64,000 nucleotides of DNA from an uncultured Lachnospira sp. Lineage in GTDB: Bacteria > Bacillota > Clostridia > Lachnospirales > Lachnospiraceae. The notes beneath the pieces are model-generated. The model ran no database searches. It was not told where the DNA came from and saw nothing but the letters and a program-made list of their open reading frames with translations. Positions 26,010 to 35,498 of this stretch are shown here, one piece after another (the stretch's first letter is position 1; every line of letters begins with the position of its first letter). Position numbers and translations under genes: made by a program. Where the stretch lies: contig CAMHLZ010000012.1 of assembly GCA_946186125.1 (NCBI GenBank), positions 1 to 64,000 of the forward strand, read 5' to 3'.

Positions 26010-26867
26010 TCACTCCTGTCCTTCCGTCTGAGTCTTCAGTTCTGTAATGACAAGCACATCACTTATATGAGCAAAATCCGCCACCGGAACTATGTACCCT
26101 GATTTCGTTAAGTTATTCGAATCATTTGATATTTCTTTTACGTACCCTATCAATATTCCCGGTAAAAATTTGCTGCTGATATTTGAAGTAACAACCATAT
26201 CATTGGCAGTTACGGCAACATCCTTATTAATATTGGTAATCTGAAGAATACCTTCATTAATGTTTTGAAGGTCGCCTTCAACAATACATGTATCACCCGT
26301 GGTAGAAAACTGTGCACTTACATTGCTTGAATCATCAATGATTGAGCGAACTACAGCATAATTCTTACCAACTTTAGTGACAATACCGATTAAACCACCG
26401 TTTCCAATAACATTCATGTCAGTTTTAATACCATCATTACTGCCTTTATCAATGGTAAATGATGAAAACCAATTACTGCTGTCTTTGCTTATAACACTTG
26501 CAGTAATCTTTTCATAGGTTGAATATTGATTACTGAGTCCCAGCAATTCCTGTAACTCGGTAAGTTTGTTATTATTCAGAAGCAGTGTCGTATTTTCCTC
26601 TTTTAAAGCTTCTATCTCAGCCTTAAGTGATTCATTTTCCGACATAACTTCACGCATCTGTTTTAAATCATCAGATCGTCCGGACATCCATCCCCCTGCC
26701 TTATTCATGCCTGATTGCACTGGAATGACAATAGTAGCAACCAGATTTTTTACAGGTCGTCCAAAATCTTCATAAACTAATGACAGCACAATACATGCTA
26801 TGCTTATAAAAGTAAGAATGAATAAAATATATTTAGTTGGAAACACACTTTCATCGCGGTTTTTCAT
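26010..26867 (-). CDS. mreC: Rod shape-determining protein MreC
   Basis: MreC is a membrane-anchored scaffold that activates PBP2. It shows one N-terminal transmembrane segment (YILFILTFISIACIVLSLVY), a coiled coil (about residues 65-110, MREVMSENESLKAEIEALKEEN) and the C-terminal beta-barrel domains with SSNWFSSFTIDKGSNDGI and GGLIGIVTKVG. The 285-residue length is normal. Encoded between mreB and mreD. Confidence 0.94.
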   Translation of the reverse strand: MKNRDESVFPTKYILFILTFISIACIVLSLVYEDFGRPVKNLVATIVIPVQSGMNKAGGWMSGRSDDLKQMREVMSENESLKAEIEALKEENTTLLLNNNKLTELQELLGLSNQYSTYEKITASVISKDSSNWFSSFTIDKGSNDGIKTDMNVIGNGGLIGIVTKVGKNYAVVRSIIDDSSNVSAQFSTTGDTCIVEGDLQNINEGILQITNINKDVAVTANDMVVTSNISSKFLPGILIGYVKEISNDSNNLTKSGYIVPVADFAHISDVLVITELKTQTEGQE

Positions 26868-26884
26868 ATTCTCTCACCCACTCA

Positions 26885-27901
26885 TTAATCATTATATTGT
26901 TTTTCTCTAGGCACGAATGTAAGGCCATGAAGCTTATCGTTAGAGATAATCTCCGCAAGACCTCTGATAACAGCTTCTGAAGGAGCATCACAAATATTTA
27001 CCTTCAGCCCCGTTTCCTTCGTAATCAGTGCATCAATATTATGAATCAAAGCAGAACCTCCTGTAAGATAGCATCCTGCTTCTATAATATCAGCTGACAA
27101 TTCCGGAGGAGTTCTCTCCAAAATCATTTTTACGGAATCCATAATTGAATGCAGACATTCCTGAATAGCCTGATATACAAGCTCTGATGAAATATCCTGC
27201 ATTGCAGGTAATCCTGTAACAATATTTCTTCCGTAAGCAACATGTGTTGCATCGCTTGAATTAATTGCATCGGCTAAGTTCATCTTTAACTGTTCCGCAG
27301 TCTTAGAACCAATAATAAGATTATGTTTTTTTCTTACAATGTTGCAGATTGTATCATCTAACTTATGTCCGCCGGTTTTAATAATTTTACTTAATACGAT
27401 TCCTCCGAGCGAAATAACTGATATCTCGGTAGTATCAGAACCAATATCAATAATAAGCTTTCCCTTTGGACTTTCAACATCAAGTCCGACACCTACAGCA
27501 TCAGCTATTGGTTTTTCCACAACACAGATGTGCTTTGACTTAACCTTTGACTCTGCAATCAAATCATAAAAAGCTCTCTTCTCAACTTCAGTAATATCTG
27601 TCGGCACCGCTATACAGAAATCACCGCCATTATTCTGTCCGTTCAGCTTCTGTAAAAAGCACTCAAACAGAGTACTCATATTTTTAATATCAGCAATTAC
27701 ACCAAATTTAACCGGATAAGAAACTTCAATGTTTGCCGGTGCTTTCTCATACATTTCAAATGCAGGATCACCAAAAGAATAAATCTCTTTTTTATTCTTA
27801 ATAGCTATCACATTTTTTTCATTAATCATTTTCTTATTCGAAACACTGAATATTTTGAAATTACTTGTACCTATATCGATACCATATGCATGTTGTGCCA
27901 T
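26885..27901 (-). CDS. mreB: Actin-like rod shape protein MreB
   Basis: MreB forms membrane-associated filaments that orient lateral wall synthesis. The actin-fold ATP-binding elements are visible: phosphate 1 GIDIGTSNFKIF, the phosphate 2 IIDIGSDTTEISVISLGG, VVEKPIADAVG and the adenosine motif YLTGGSALIHNID. At 338 residues it is normal. The N-terminal IGTSN in place of the common LGTAN places it in an MreB/Mbl paralogue typical of Clostridia. It heads mreBCD, just after radC. Confidence 0.93.
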   Translation of the reverse strand: MAQHAYGIDIGTSNFKIFSVSNKKMINEKNVIAIKNKKEIYSFGDPAFEMYEKAPANIEVSYPVKFGVIADIKNMSTLFECFLQKLNGQNNGGDFCIAVPTDITEVEKRAFYDLIAESKVKSKHICVVEKPIADAVGVGLDVESPKGKLIIDIGSDTTEISVISLGGIVLSKIIKTGGHKLDDTICNIVRKKHNLIIGSKTAEQLKMNLADAINSSDATHVAYGRNIVTGLPAMQDISSELVYQAIQECLHSIMDSVKMILERTPPELSADIIEAGCYLTGGSALIHNIDALITKETGLKVNICDAPSEAVIRGLAEIISNDKLHGLTFVPREKQYND

Positions 27902-27925
27902 AACTTACAACTTCCTCCATTTCTG

Positions 27926-28615
27926 CTATAATATACCTCTCTGTTGCAGACTGGTATATTTATTATCTCCAATAATAATGTGATCTAACAAAATAATGCC
28001 TATCATCTCTCCGGCATCCTTTATTTTTTTGGTATTGATGATATCTTCTCTGCTCGGACTGGGATCTCCGCTTGGATGATTGTGTATTAACACAATAAAC
28101 ACTGCTCCATGCTTTAATGCCTCCCTGAATATCTCTCTTGCAGATATAAGCGATGCATTCACGGTACCTGTAGTCATGACACAATCACCTATTAACTGCA
28201 TCTTTGTATCCATCATTACCATAATCAACTTTTCTCTGTCCATATGTCTAATATCTTCCATATAGTAATCTGCTATCTTTTCAGAATTATTAAAGATAAC
28301 TTTTTGTCCGGCACTGGTCTTTGAAATTCGTCTGGAAAGTTCAGCAATACACTTTATTTGAACAGCTTTTACTTTTCCTACACCTTTTATGCTCATCAAT
28401 TCCTCAATGCTTAAATCAATAATTCCTAAAAGACCTCTTTTCATTACAGATGCCGATAAAATCTTATCAGCAAGGCAAATCGAAGACTCACCTTTTGAAC
28501 CGGTTCTTATTATAACTGCAAGAAGTTCTGCATCTGTCAGCATCTCCGGTCCTTTTTTCAGACATTTTTCATATGGTCTGTATTCCTGATTCATTTCTTT
28601 GATTGTTGATATCAT
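27926..28615 (-). CDS. radC: RadC-family JAMM-domain protein
   Basis: RadC-like proteins (UPF0758) join a helix-hairpin-helix part to a JAB1/MPN metalloprotease-like domain; the original DNA repair assignment is doubtful. Here the HhH (LMSIKGVGKVKAVQIKCIAEL) is followed by the JAMM motif VLIHNHPSGDPSPSREDI. ATG 28615 (MISTIKEM) has AGGAGGAAT directly upstream, so the ORF-track start is rejected; the result is 229 residues. The radC-mreB neighbourhood is widely conserved in Firmicutes. Confidence 0.92.
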   Translation of the reverse strand: MISTIKEMNQEYRPYEKCLKKGPEMLTDAELLAVIIRTGSKGESSICLADKILSASVMKRGLLGIIDLSIEELMSIKGVGKVKAVQIKCIAELSRRISKTSAGQKVIFNNSEKIADYYMEDIRHMDREKLIMVMMDTKMQLIGDCVMTTGTVNASLISAREIFREALKHGAVFIVLIHNHPSGDPSPSREDIINTKKIKDAGEMIGIILLDHIIIGDNKYTSLQQRGIL

Positions 28616-28676
28616 GATTCCTCCTGAACTTCTCTCCAGGCTCAAAAGAAAAACACATTATATAATATCACAAGTG

Positions 28677-29957
28677 TTATAATTTAACAATACCCGCATT
28701 TACTAAATTCTGTAAAGTCATCATAATGCCGTATTTTGCATGATGCCATGTAAGACCGCCCTGAAAATATGCTGTATACGGCGGTTTTAACGGTCCGTCA
28801 GCACTTAATTCAATTGATGAACCCTGTACAAATGCACCTGCTGCCATTATAACTTTTGCATCATATCCCGGCATATCCCACGGTTCAGGCGTTACATAAC
28901 TGTCAACCGGTGCCGCAGACTGTATGCCTTTACAAAATTCTATAAGCCCCTCAGGCGCACCGAATTCTATTGCCTGTATAATGTCATATCTTGGTTCTTT
29001 GCCGTCAGGAACCACCTTAAATCCAAGTTTTTCATAAAGATTTGCAGCAAAAATTGCACCTTTTAACGCACCGGCCGTAACTTCCGGAGCCATAAAAAAT
29101 CCCTGATAAAAACTCTGCATCAGACCAAGTGTTGCCCCAACTTCCTTTCCAAGTCCCGGTGCAGTAAGTCTGTATGCGCAATTTTCTATACATTCTTTAG
29201 TTCCGGCAATATAACCTCCAATTGGCGCAAGTCCTCCACCCGGATTTTTTATCAAAGAACCAACCGTCATATCTGCACCAAAATCAGATGGCTCAATAGT
29301 CTCCACGAATTCACCGTAGCAATTATCTACCATAATTATAATATGTGGTGCTATTGATTTAGCAAACTGTATTACATCACCAATCTCTTCAACAGATAAA
29401 GTTCTTCTTGACAAATAACCTTTTGAGCGTTGAATTGCCATCATTTTAGTCTTATCAGAAATAGCATTTTTAATACTCTCTTTATCAAATAAACCGTCTT
29501 TTGTAAGTTCCACCTGCTTATAAGATACACCATATTCTTTCAAAGAGCCCTTTGACTCTCTGATACCTATAACTTCCTCTAACGTATCATACGGTTTACC
29601 TGAAATAGAAATCAATTCATCACCCGGTCGTAAATTTGCCGACAATGCTAAAGCTAATGCATGAGTTCCACACGTAATCTGCGGTCTTACAAGAGCCGCT
29701 TCAGTATGAAATACATCTGCATAAACATCTTCCAAGGTATCTCTGCCTAAATCATTATAACCATATCCTGAAGTTGCCGCAAAATGAACATCGCTCACTT
29801 TATTTTTCTGCATTGCCTTTAAAACCTTCAACTGATTTAACTCTGCAGTTTTATTAATATCATCAAATCTTTCATTTAAATCTGATAAAACAACCTCACA
29901 ATAATCAAATACTTCACGTGATATACCTGCATCCTTATACATTTCATATAAATTCAT
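28677..29957 (-). CDS. Methionine gamma-lyase-family PLP enzyme (aluminium resistance protein family)
   Basis: This is a fold-type I PLP enzyme of the group annotated as methionine gamma-lyase family or aluminium resistance protein. The PLP-binding Lys region reads MTVGSLIKNPGGGLAPIGGYIAG, and the cofactor-cradling IIIMVDNCYGEFVE precedes it. SKGYLSRRTLSVEEI is also family-specific. ATG 29957 is preceded by GAAAGG; the upstream start in the track overlaps miaA. The product is 426 residues. Its position right after miaA is common in Clostridia, but the physiological substrate is not established. Confidence 0.88.
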   Translation of the reverse strand: MNLYEMYKDAGISREVFDYCEVVLSDLNERFDDINKTAELNQLKVLKAMQKNKVSDVHFAATSGYGYNDLGRDTLEDVYADVFHTEAALVRPQITCGTHALALALSANLRPGDELISISGKPYDTLEEVIGIRESKGSLKEYGVSYKQVELTKDGLFDKESIKNAISDKTKMMAIQRSKGYLSRRTLSVEEIGDVIQFAKSIAPHIIIMVDNCYGEFVETIEPSDFGADMTVGSLIKNPGGGLAPIGGYIAGTKECIENCAYRLTAPGLGKEVGATLGLMQSFYQGFFMAPEVTAGALKGAIFAANLYEKLGFKVVPDGKEPRYDIIQAIEFGAPEGLIEFCKGIQSAAPVDSYVTPEPWDMPGYDAKVIMAAGAFVQGSSIELSADGPLKPPYTAYFQGGLTWHHAKYGIMMTLQNLVNAGIVKL

Positions 29958-29977
29958 AATGATTAGTACCTTTCTTT

Positions 29978-30925
29978 TTAAATGATATTTTTTTCTTTGC
30001 ATAAATCAAGCATTTTAGTTAACATAATTTTTTTATCGTAATCACAATCTCTATAATCTATAAAATCTACTTCTTTTTCCCGTCGAAACCACGTAAGCTG
30101 TCTCTTTGCAAAATTTCGTGTATTCTTTTTTATAAGTTCAACAGCATCATTAAAATCTGTATTACCGGAAATATATGATACCATTTCCTTGTATCCAATT
30201 CCCTGCATTGAAACCAGATCAGCACTGTATCCCCTGTTCAGCAGCATACGCACTTCATCTTCTAAACCGTTATCAATCATAATATCAACACGTTTATTAA
30301 TTCTTTCATACAGACGTTCTCTGTCATCATTCAGAACAAAATATCTGAAATTGTATGGTGAAGAATTATTTCTCTGTTCTGCATTGTGCTTTGAAAACTT
30401 TCTTCCGGTTTCGTTATAATATTCCAATGCTCTTATAACACGCTTTAAGTTATTTGGATGAATTTGTTCTGCAGAATCACTATCAATCTTTTTTAACATA
30501 TCATGCACAAATTTATTACCATATATTTTAGCTTTTTCTTCCAATTCATGACGATAACTTTGTTTATCACCTTTCTCAATATTAAATTGAATATCATATA
30601 TAATCGATTGAATATAAAATCCGGTTCCTCCCACAATAAGAGGAATCTTCCCCTTTTTGTAGATTTCTTCCATATACGTAAGCGCCATTTCCTTAAAACG
30701 GAATATGTTGAATTCTTCATCCGGTTCTAATTCATCTATCAGATAATGTCTGATTCCACACATTTCATCATTTGAAATCTTTGCAGAACCCACATCCATA
30801 TATTTATAAACTTGAATAGAATCCGCACTTATAATCTCAGCATTTAGCTTTTTAGCCAGTTTTATTGATAATTCAGTTTTTCCGACAGCCGTAGGTCCGG
30901 TAAGGACAACAAGATTTTTCTTCAT
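29978..30925 (-). CDS. miaA: tRNA dimethylallyltransferase
   Basis: MiaA adds a dimethylallyl group to A37 of tRNAs reading UNN codons; MiaB, encoded nearby, then methylthiolates it. The P-loop VVLTGPTAVGKTELSIKLAKKL, the substrate motif ISADSIQVYKYMDVGSAK and PLIVGGTGFYIQSII are present, and the 315-residue length fits. It follows mutL by 20 bases, the common mutS-mutL-miaA arrangement. Confidence 0.95.
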   Translation of the reverse strand: MKKNLVVLTGPTAVGKTELSIKLAKKLNAEIISADSIQVYKYMDVGSAKISNDEMCGIRHYLIDELEPDEEFNIFRFKEMALTYMEEIYKKGKIPLIVGGTGFYIQSIIYDIQFNIEKGDKQSYRHELEEKAKIYGNKFVHDMLKKIDSDSAEQIHPNNLKRVIRALEYYNETGRKFSKHNAEQRNNSSPYNFRYFVLNDDRERLYERINKRVDIMIDNGLEDEVRMLLNRGYSADLVSMQGIGYKEMVSYISGNTDFNDAVELIKKNTRNFAKRQLTWFRREKEVDFIDYRDCDYDKKIMLTKMLDLCKEKNII

Positions 30926-30945
30926 TGATAATTCCTTTCTTAGAA

Positions 30946-32790
30946 TTAAACAATACGTTTAAACTTCTTCTCTAATTCATATTTACTCATAGAAATAATT
31001 GTGGGTCTTCCATGAGGACAGTTATATGGATTATCCAAATGTAAGAGTTCGTCAATAAGCGCATCTGCTTCACTGATACTTAATTTATTATTTCCTTTTA
31101 CAGCAGCTTTGCAGGACATAGTTGCTATTCTATCCGTTATAATTTCAGCAGTATTATTTGCAGTATCATTTGATAAGCTGTCAAGCATTTCAATAAACAG
31201 TTCTTTTTTTGAAACAGAAAGCATATTATCAGGTACGGCTCTGATGCAGTATTCGTTTCCTCCAAAGTGGTCTATTTCATAACCAATGGAAGTAAAATTT
31301 TCCATGTATTTATTAAGCAGTTCCTCTTCCCTGATTGACAAAGTAAGCACAATCGGTGGATTTATCTGCTGAGATGTATATATCTTATCTTTTAGTTTTT
31401 TCATTGTCTGCTCATATAATACTTTTTCATGTGCAGCATGTTGATCAATTATATACATATTTCCATCATATTCCACTATCCAGTAAGTATCAAATACCTG
31501 TCCCACAATTCTGTGTTCTGCACGAGCTTTTTCAGAAAGCATTCTATCATCAAATAAATCCATCTGAACCGGTGGTTTTTTTTCATTTTCAGTGTTTAAT
31601 TCAGATACAGTCTCATTCATGAAGCCCTCGGGTACATTTAACTGTGCAGGGGCTTTAACCGGCGCAGTAGCCTCTCTTATCATTTGTTCTTTTACAATCT
31701 CAAATGCTCTGTTTTTTTCAAAAGGTTCCGGCATTCTTTTATTAACATCTTTTTTTTCTTTAACAGTTTCATTTTTTCCCGGAAGAACATCCGGAATCAT
31801 TTCCTTGTGCTCAAGAGCTCCTGTAATTGCATGATAAATTGCAGGATATATGTCCTCAGAATTATTGAATCTTAATTCCATCTTGGCAGGATGAACATTT
31901 ACATCTAAATATTCCTGATTAATCTCTATATGAATACAGGTAAACGGATATCTGTGCTGCATCATATACGGCTTATATGCATCCTCAATAGCTCTCGATA
32001 CAATTTTATTTTTAATATATCTGCCGTTTATATAATAATTTTCATAGTTTCTGTTACCTCTTGAAACTACGGGCTTACCGATATATCCGTGAATATTCAT
32101 TAATTCTTTGTTATCATTTATTTCTATTAGATTTGCCGTAATATCCCTGCCGTATATATTATAAATAATGTCTTTTAATTTATTATTACCCGAAGTATGT
32201 ACCTTGGTCTGATTATTATTAATAAAACGAATTGATATTTCCGGATGCGATAACGCAATACGCTCAACCGTATCGGATATATATCCAGCTTCCGTAGCTG
32301 CAGTTTTTAAAAACTTTTTTCGTACCGGCGTATTATAGAAAATGTTTCGAATAATAAATGTTGTCCCTTCCGGTGCTCCGATTTCTTCCATATTTTTCTC
32401 TTCTCCGCCTTCGATAACATAACGTACTCCGGTCATGGCATCAGGGATTTTAGTGATTAATTCAACCTGTGATATTACCGCAATACTTGACAATGCCTCT
32501 CCTCTGAAACCGAGCGAACTTACAGTAATGAGATCTTCTATGGATTTTATTTTACTTGTGGAATGACGCAAAAAAGCAGTACGGACATCAGATGAAACTA
32601 TACCGTGTCCATTATCAGTAATTCTTATAAAAGAAATACCTCCGTCTTTTATTTCAACGGTTATCGCAGTGGCTTTTGCATCAATCGCATTTTCCATCAA
32701 TTCTTTCACTATAGAAGCCGGTCTTTCAACCACTTCACCTGCTGCAATTTTATCAATTGTGTTTTGATCTAATAATTGAATTTTATTCAC
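30946..32790 (-). CDS. mutL: DNA mismatch repair protein MutL with endonuclease motif
   Basis: MutL links mismatch recognition to strand incision. The N-terminal GHKL ATPase has AGEVVERPASIVKELMENAIDA, ITDNGHGI and SLGFRGEALSSI. The C-terminal domain carries the nicking-endonuclease motif DQHAAHEKVLYE and the zinc-binding CPHGRP, as expected for a bacterium without MutH. I start at GTG 32790 (MNKIQLLDQNTIDKIAAGEV), the family-typical N-terminus with GCGGAT upstream; ATG 32844 would add 18 unrelated residues and overlap mutS. Confidence 0.94.
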   Translation of the reverse strand: MNKIQLLDQNTIDKIAAGEVVERPASIVKELMENAIDAKATAITVEIKDGGISFIRITDNGHGIVSSDVRTAFLRHSTSKIKSIEDLITVSSLGFRGEALSSIAVISQVELITKIPDAMTGVRYVIEGGEEKNMEEIGAPEGTTFIIRNIFYNTPVRKKFLKTAATEAGYISDTVERIALSHPEISIRFINNNQTKVHTSGNNKLKDIIYNIYGRDITANLIEINDNKELMNIHGYIGKPVVSRGNRNYENYYINGRYIKNKIVSRAIEDAYKPYMMQHRYPFTCIHIEINQEYLDVNVHPAKMELRFNNSEDIYPAIYHAITGALEHKEMIPDVLPGKNETVKEKKDVNKRMPEPFEKNRAFEIVKEQMIREATAPVKAPAQLNVPEGFMNETVSELNTENEKKPPVQMDLFDDRMLSEKARAEHRIVGQVFDTYWIVEYDGNMYIIDQHAAHEKVLYEQTMKKLKDKIYTSQQINPPIVLTLSIREEELLNKYMENFTSIGYEIDHFGGNEYCIRAVPDNMLSVSKKELFIEMLDSLSNDTANNTAEIITDRIATMSCKAAVKGNNKLSISEADALIDELLHLDNPYNCPHGRPTIISMSKYELEKKFKRIV

Positions 32791-32837
32791 GCCTATATCC
32801 GCACCCTTTCCAAAAAATACTATAACTGTTGCAATCT

Positions 32838-35483
32838 CTACCATCGGTTTTTCAACTGATTCTGCATTTTATAAAGTGTATTCATTGCCTCTATAGGCGT
32901 CATTGTACCTATATCGAGATTTTTGATTTCTTCAATTATTGAATTATCATTAACAGTGTCAAATAATGACATCTGTTTCATTTCGACAGTATCTTTAAGG
33001 TATTTCTGCTTTCCGGCTTTTTCATTGCCGGCGGCAATTTCCTTTGCCTTAATGCTGATATCAGCATCTACCAGCTCAGAAACGATTTCTTTGGCTCTGT
33101 TGATAACCGAGTCAGGAATTCCTGCAAGTTTTGCTACCTGTATTCCATAACTCTTATCAGCACCGCCTTTTACAATCTTCCTTAAAAATACAATGTCATC
33201 TCCCTGTTCTTTAACAGCAATGCAATAATTATTAACACTTTCAAGTGTACCTTCCAACTCAGTGAGTTCATGATAATGCGTAGCAAACAATGCCTTTGCA
33301 CCTAAAAGTTTACGGTTACTTATATGTTCTACAACAGCCCAAGCAATACTAAGTCCGTCAAATGTACTTGTACCCCTGCCGATTTCATCAAGTATCAATA
33401 AACTTTTTGATGTCGCATTCCTAAGAATATTTGCAACCTCTGTCATTTCCACCATAAAAGTACTCTGTCCTGATGACAAATCATCAGAAGCCCCCACTCT
33501 GGTAAATATTCTGTCACATATACCGATATTTGCCGAAGATGCAGGCACAAAACTTCCTATCTGGGCCATAAGCACTATAAGCGCCGTCTGTCTCATATAT
33601 GTGGATTTTCCAGCCATATTAGGTCCTGTAATAATAGATATTCTGTTCTTATTATTATCAAGTAAAGTATCATTTTCAACAAACAAATGATTAGATATCA
33701 TTTTTTCAACAACAGGATGCCTGCCGTTTTTAATATCTATAATTCCTTTTTCATTGATAACAGGTTTTACAAAATTATTATGCTCAGCAACAAAGGCAAG
33801 TGAAGTAAATACATCTATATTTGCAACACATTTAGCGCTATTTTGTATTCTTACCATCTGACATGCTATTTTTTCCCTTATATCACTAAATACTTCATAT
33901 TCAAGTGTAAACAGCTTCTCTTCAGCACCAAGTATTACGTCTTCAAGCTCCTTTAATTCAGGTGTTATATATCTTTCCGCATTTGTAAGTGTCTGTTTTC
34001 TTGTATAATCTTCAGGCACTTTATCTTTGAAAGAATTAGTTATTTCAATGCAGTAACCAAAAACCTTACTATACTTAACCTTCAGGTTTTTTATGCCTGT
34101 ACGTTCTCTTTCTTTTGCTTCAAGTTCCGCAAGCCAGGTTTTTCCATCTGTTTTTGCTTTTCTTAAACGGTCAATCTCGGCATTAAAGCCGGTTTTTATA
34201 ATCCCGCCTTCCTTTATCGCAATAGGCGGGTCTTCCGTTATCGACTGTTCGATAATTTCAAATAAATCTTCAAGTGTATCAAAGCTTTCATACATCTCAT
34301 TTAATAGCACACACTTATAATCTTTCATAAGATTTTTTATGTGTGGCAACATTTCAAGTGAATTTTTAAATGAAATCAAATCTCTGGGACCTGCAGATTT
34401 ATAAGCAATTTTACTGATTAGTCTTTCAAGGTCATAGATTGGATTTAAATATTCACGTATTTCATCCCTGTTAATCAGTTCTTCATTAATCTCTTCAATC
34501 GCATTTTGTCTGTTTTCAATATCATTTTTTACAATAAGCGGCTGTTCAATATAGCTTCTTAAAAGTCTTGCACCCATTGCAGTTTTTGTTTTGTCAAGAA
34601 CCCACAAAAGAGAACCACGTTTTTGCTTTTCACGAAGGGTTTCTGTAAGTTCAAGATTTCTCCTGGTTGATGTATCAATCACCATATATTTATTTGTAGA
34701 ATATGGTGTTATAGTCGTCAGCTGTGACAAAGAATTCTTCTGTGTTTCAATTAAATACAGCATTAAAGCACCTGCTGCCGTTACTCCTGAATCATAATCA
34801 TTCAGACCGAGTCCGGCAAGGTCTATTACACCAAAATGTTCTTTTAGTGCTTTTTTACACGTTTCTTCATCAAAATACCAGGCATCAAGAGTTGATATTG
34901 CTATTCCGAGTCTGTCTTTTAAATCGTCTAAATCAATTCCGGACACCATAAGTGATGCATTACAAATAATCTCGGTTGGAGTGAATCTGTTTATTTCATC
35001 GAGCATCTCTCTTGATGAATTTACTTCAGTCAGAAGATAATCGCCGGTTGAAATATCAGAAATTGAAATTCCGAACGATGAATCTACATAAACAAGCGAC
35101 ATAATATAATTATGTTTTGTTTCGTCAAGCGCCGTTGAATTAATATTTGTTCCGGGTGTAACAATTCTTACAACATCTCTTTTTACCAAACCTTTTGCAA
35201 GTTTTGGATCTTCCATCTGCTCACAAATCGCAACTTTATAGCCTTTTGCGATAAGTTTATTAATATACGTTTCGGCAGAATGATGAGGAACACCGCACAT
35301 AGGCGCACGTTCCTCTAATCCACATTCCCTGCCTGTAAGGGTGATTTCAAGTTCTCTTGAAGCCGTGAGGGCATCTTCAAAAAACATCTCATAAAAATCA
35401 CCAAGCCTGTAAAACAAAAGGCAGTCGCTATATTGTTTTTTTGTTTCCATATATTGAGCCATCATTGGTGATAACTTTCCCAT
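32838..35483 (-). CDS. mutS: DNA mismatch repair protein MutS
   Basis: MutS recognises mismatches and small loops. The mismatch-wedge motif is in RLGDFYEMFFEDA (F-Y-E), followed by the connector, lever and clamp regions. The C-terminal ATPase has Walker A ITGPNMAGKSTYMRQ, the signature SSGQSTFMVEM and Walker B LLILDEIGRGTSTFDG. At 881 residues it is the normal MutS1 length. It is flanked by miaB upstream and mutL downstream on the same strand. Confidence 0.97.
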   Translation of the reverse strand: MGKLSPMMAQYMETKKQYSDCLLFYRLGDFYEMFFEDALTASRELEITLTGRECGLEERAPMCGVPHHSAETYINKLIAKGYKVAICEQMEDPKLAKGLVKRDVVRIVTPGTNINSTALDETKHNYIMSLVYVDSSFGISISDISTGDYLLTEVNSSREMLDEINRFTPTEIICNASLMVSGIDLDDLKDRLGIAISTLDAWYFDEETCKKALKEHFGVIDLAGLGLNDYDSGVTAAGALMLYLIETQKNSLSQLTTITPYSTNKYMVIDTSTRRNLELTETLREKQKRGSLLWVLDKTKTAMGARLLRSYIEQPLIVKNDIENRQNAIEEINEELINRDEIREYLNPIYDLERLISKIAYKSAGPRDLISFKNSLEMLPHIKNLMKDYKCVLLNEMYESFDTLEDLFEIIEQSITEDPPIAIKEGGIIKTGFNAEIDRLRKAKTDGKTWLAELEAKERERTGIKNLKVKYSKVFGYCIEITNSFKDKVPEDYTRKQTLTNAERYITPELKELEDVILGAEEKLFTLEYEVFSDIREKIACQMVRIQNSAKCVANIDVFTSLAFVAEHNNFVKPVINEKGIIDIKNGRHPVVEKMISNHLFVENDTLLDNNKNRISIITGPNMAGKSTYMRQTALIVLMAQIGSFVPASSANIGICDRIFTRVGASDDLSSGQSTFMVEMTEVANILRNATSKSLLILDEIGRGTSTFDGLSIAWAVVEHISNRKLLGAKALFATHYHELTELEGTLESVNNYCIAVKEQGDDIVFLRKIVKGGADKSYGIQVAKLAGIPDSVINRAKEIVSELVDADISIKAKEIAAGNEKAGKQKYLKDTVEMKQMSLFDTVNDNSIIEEIKNLDIGTMTPIEAMNTLYKMQNQLKNRW

Positions 35484-35498
35484 GTCTTTTACCTTCCT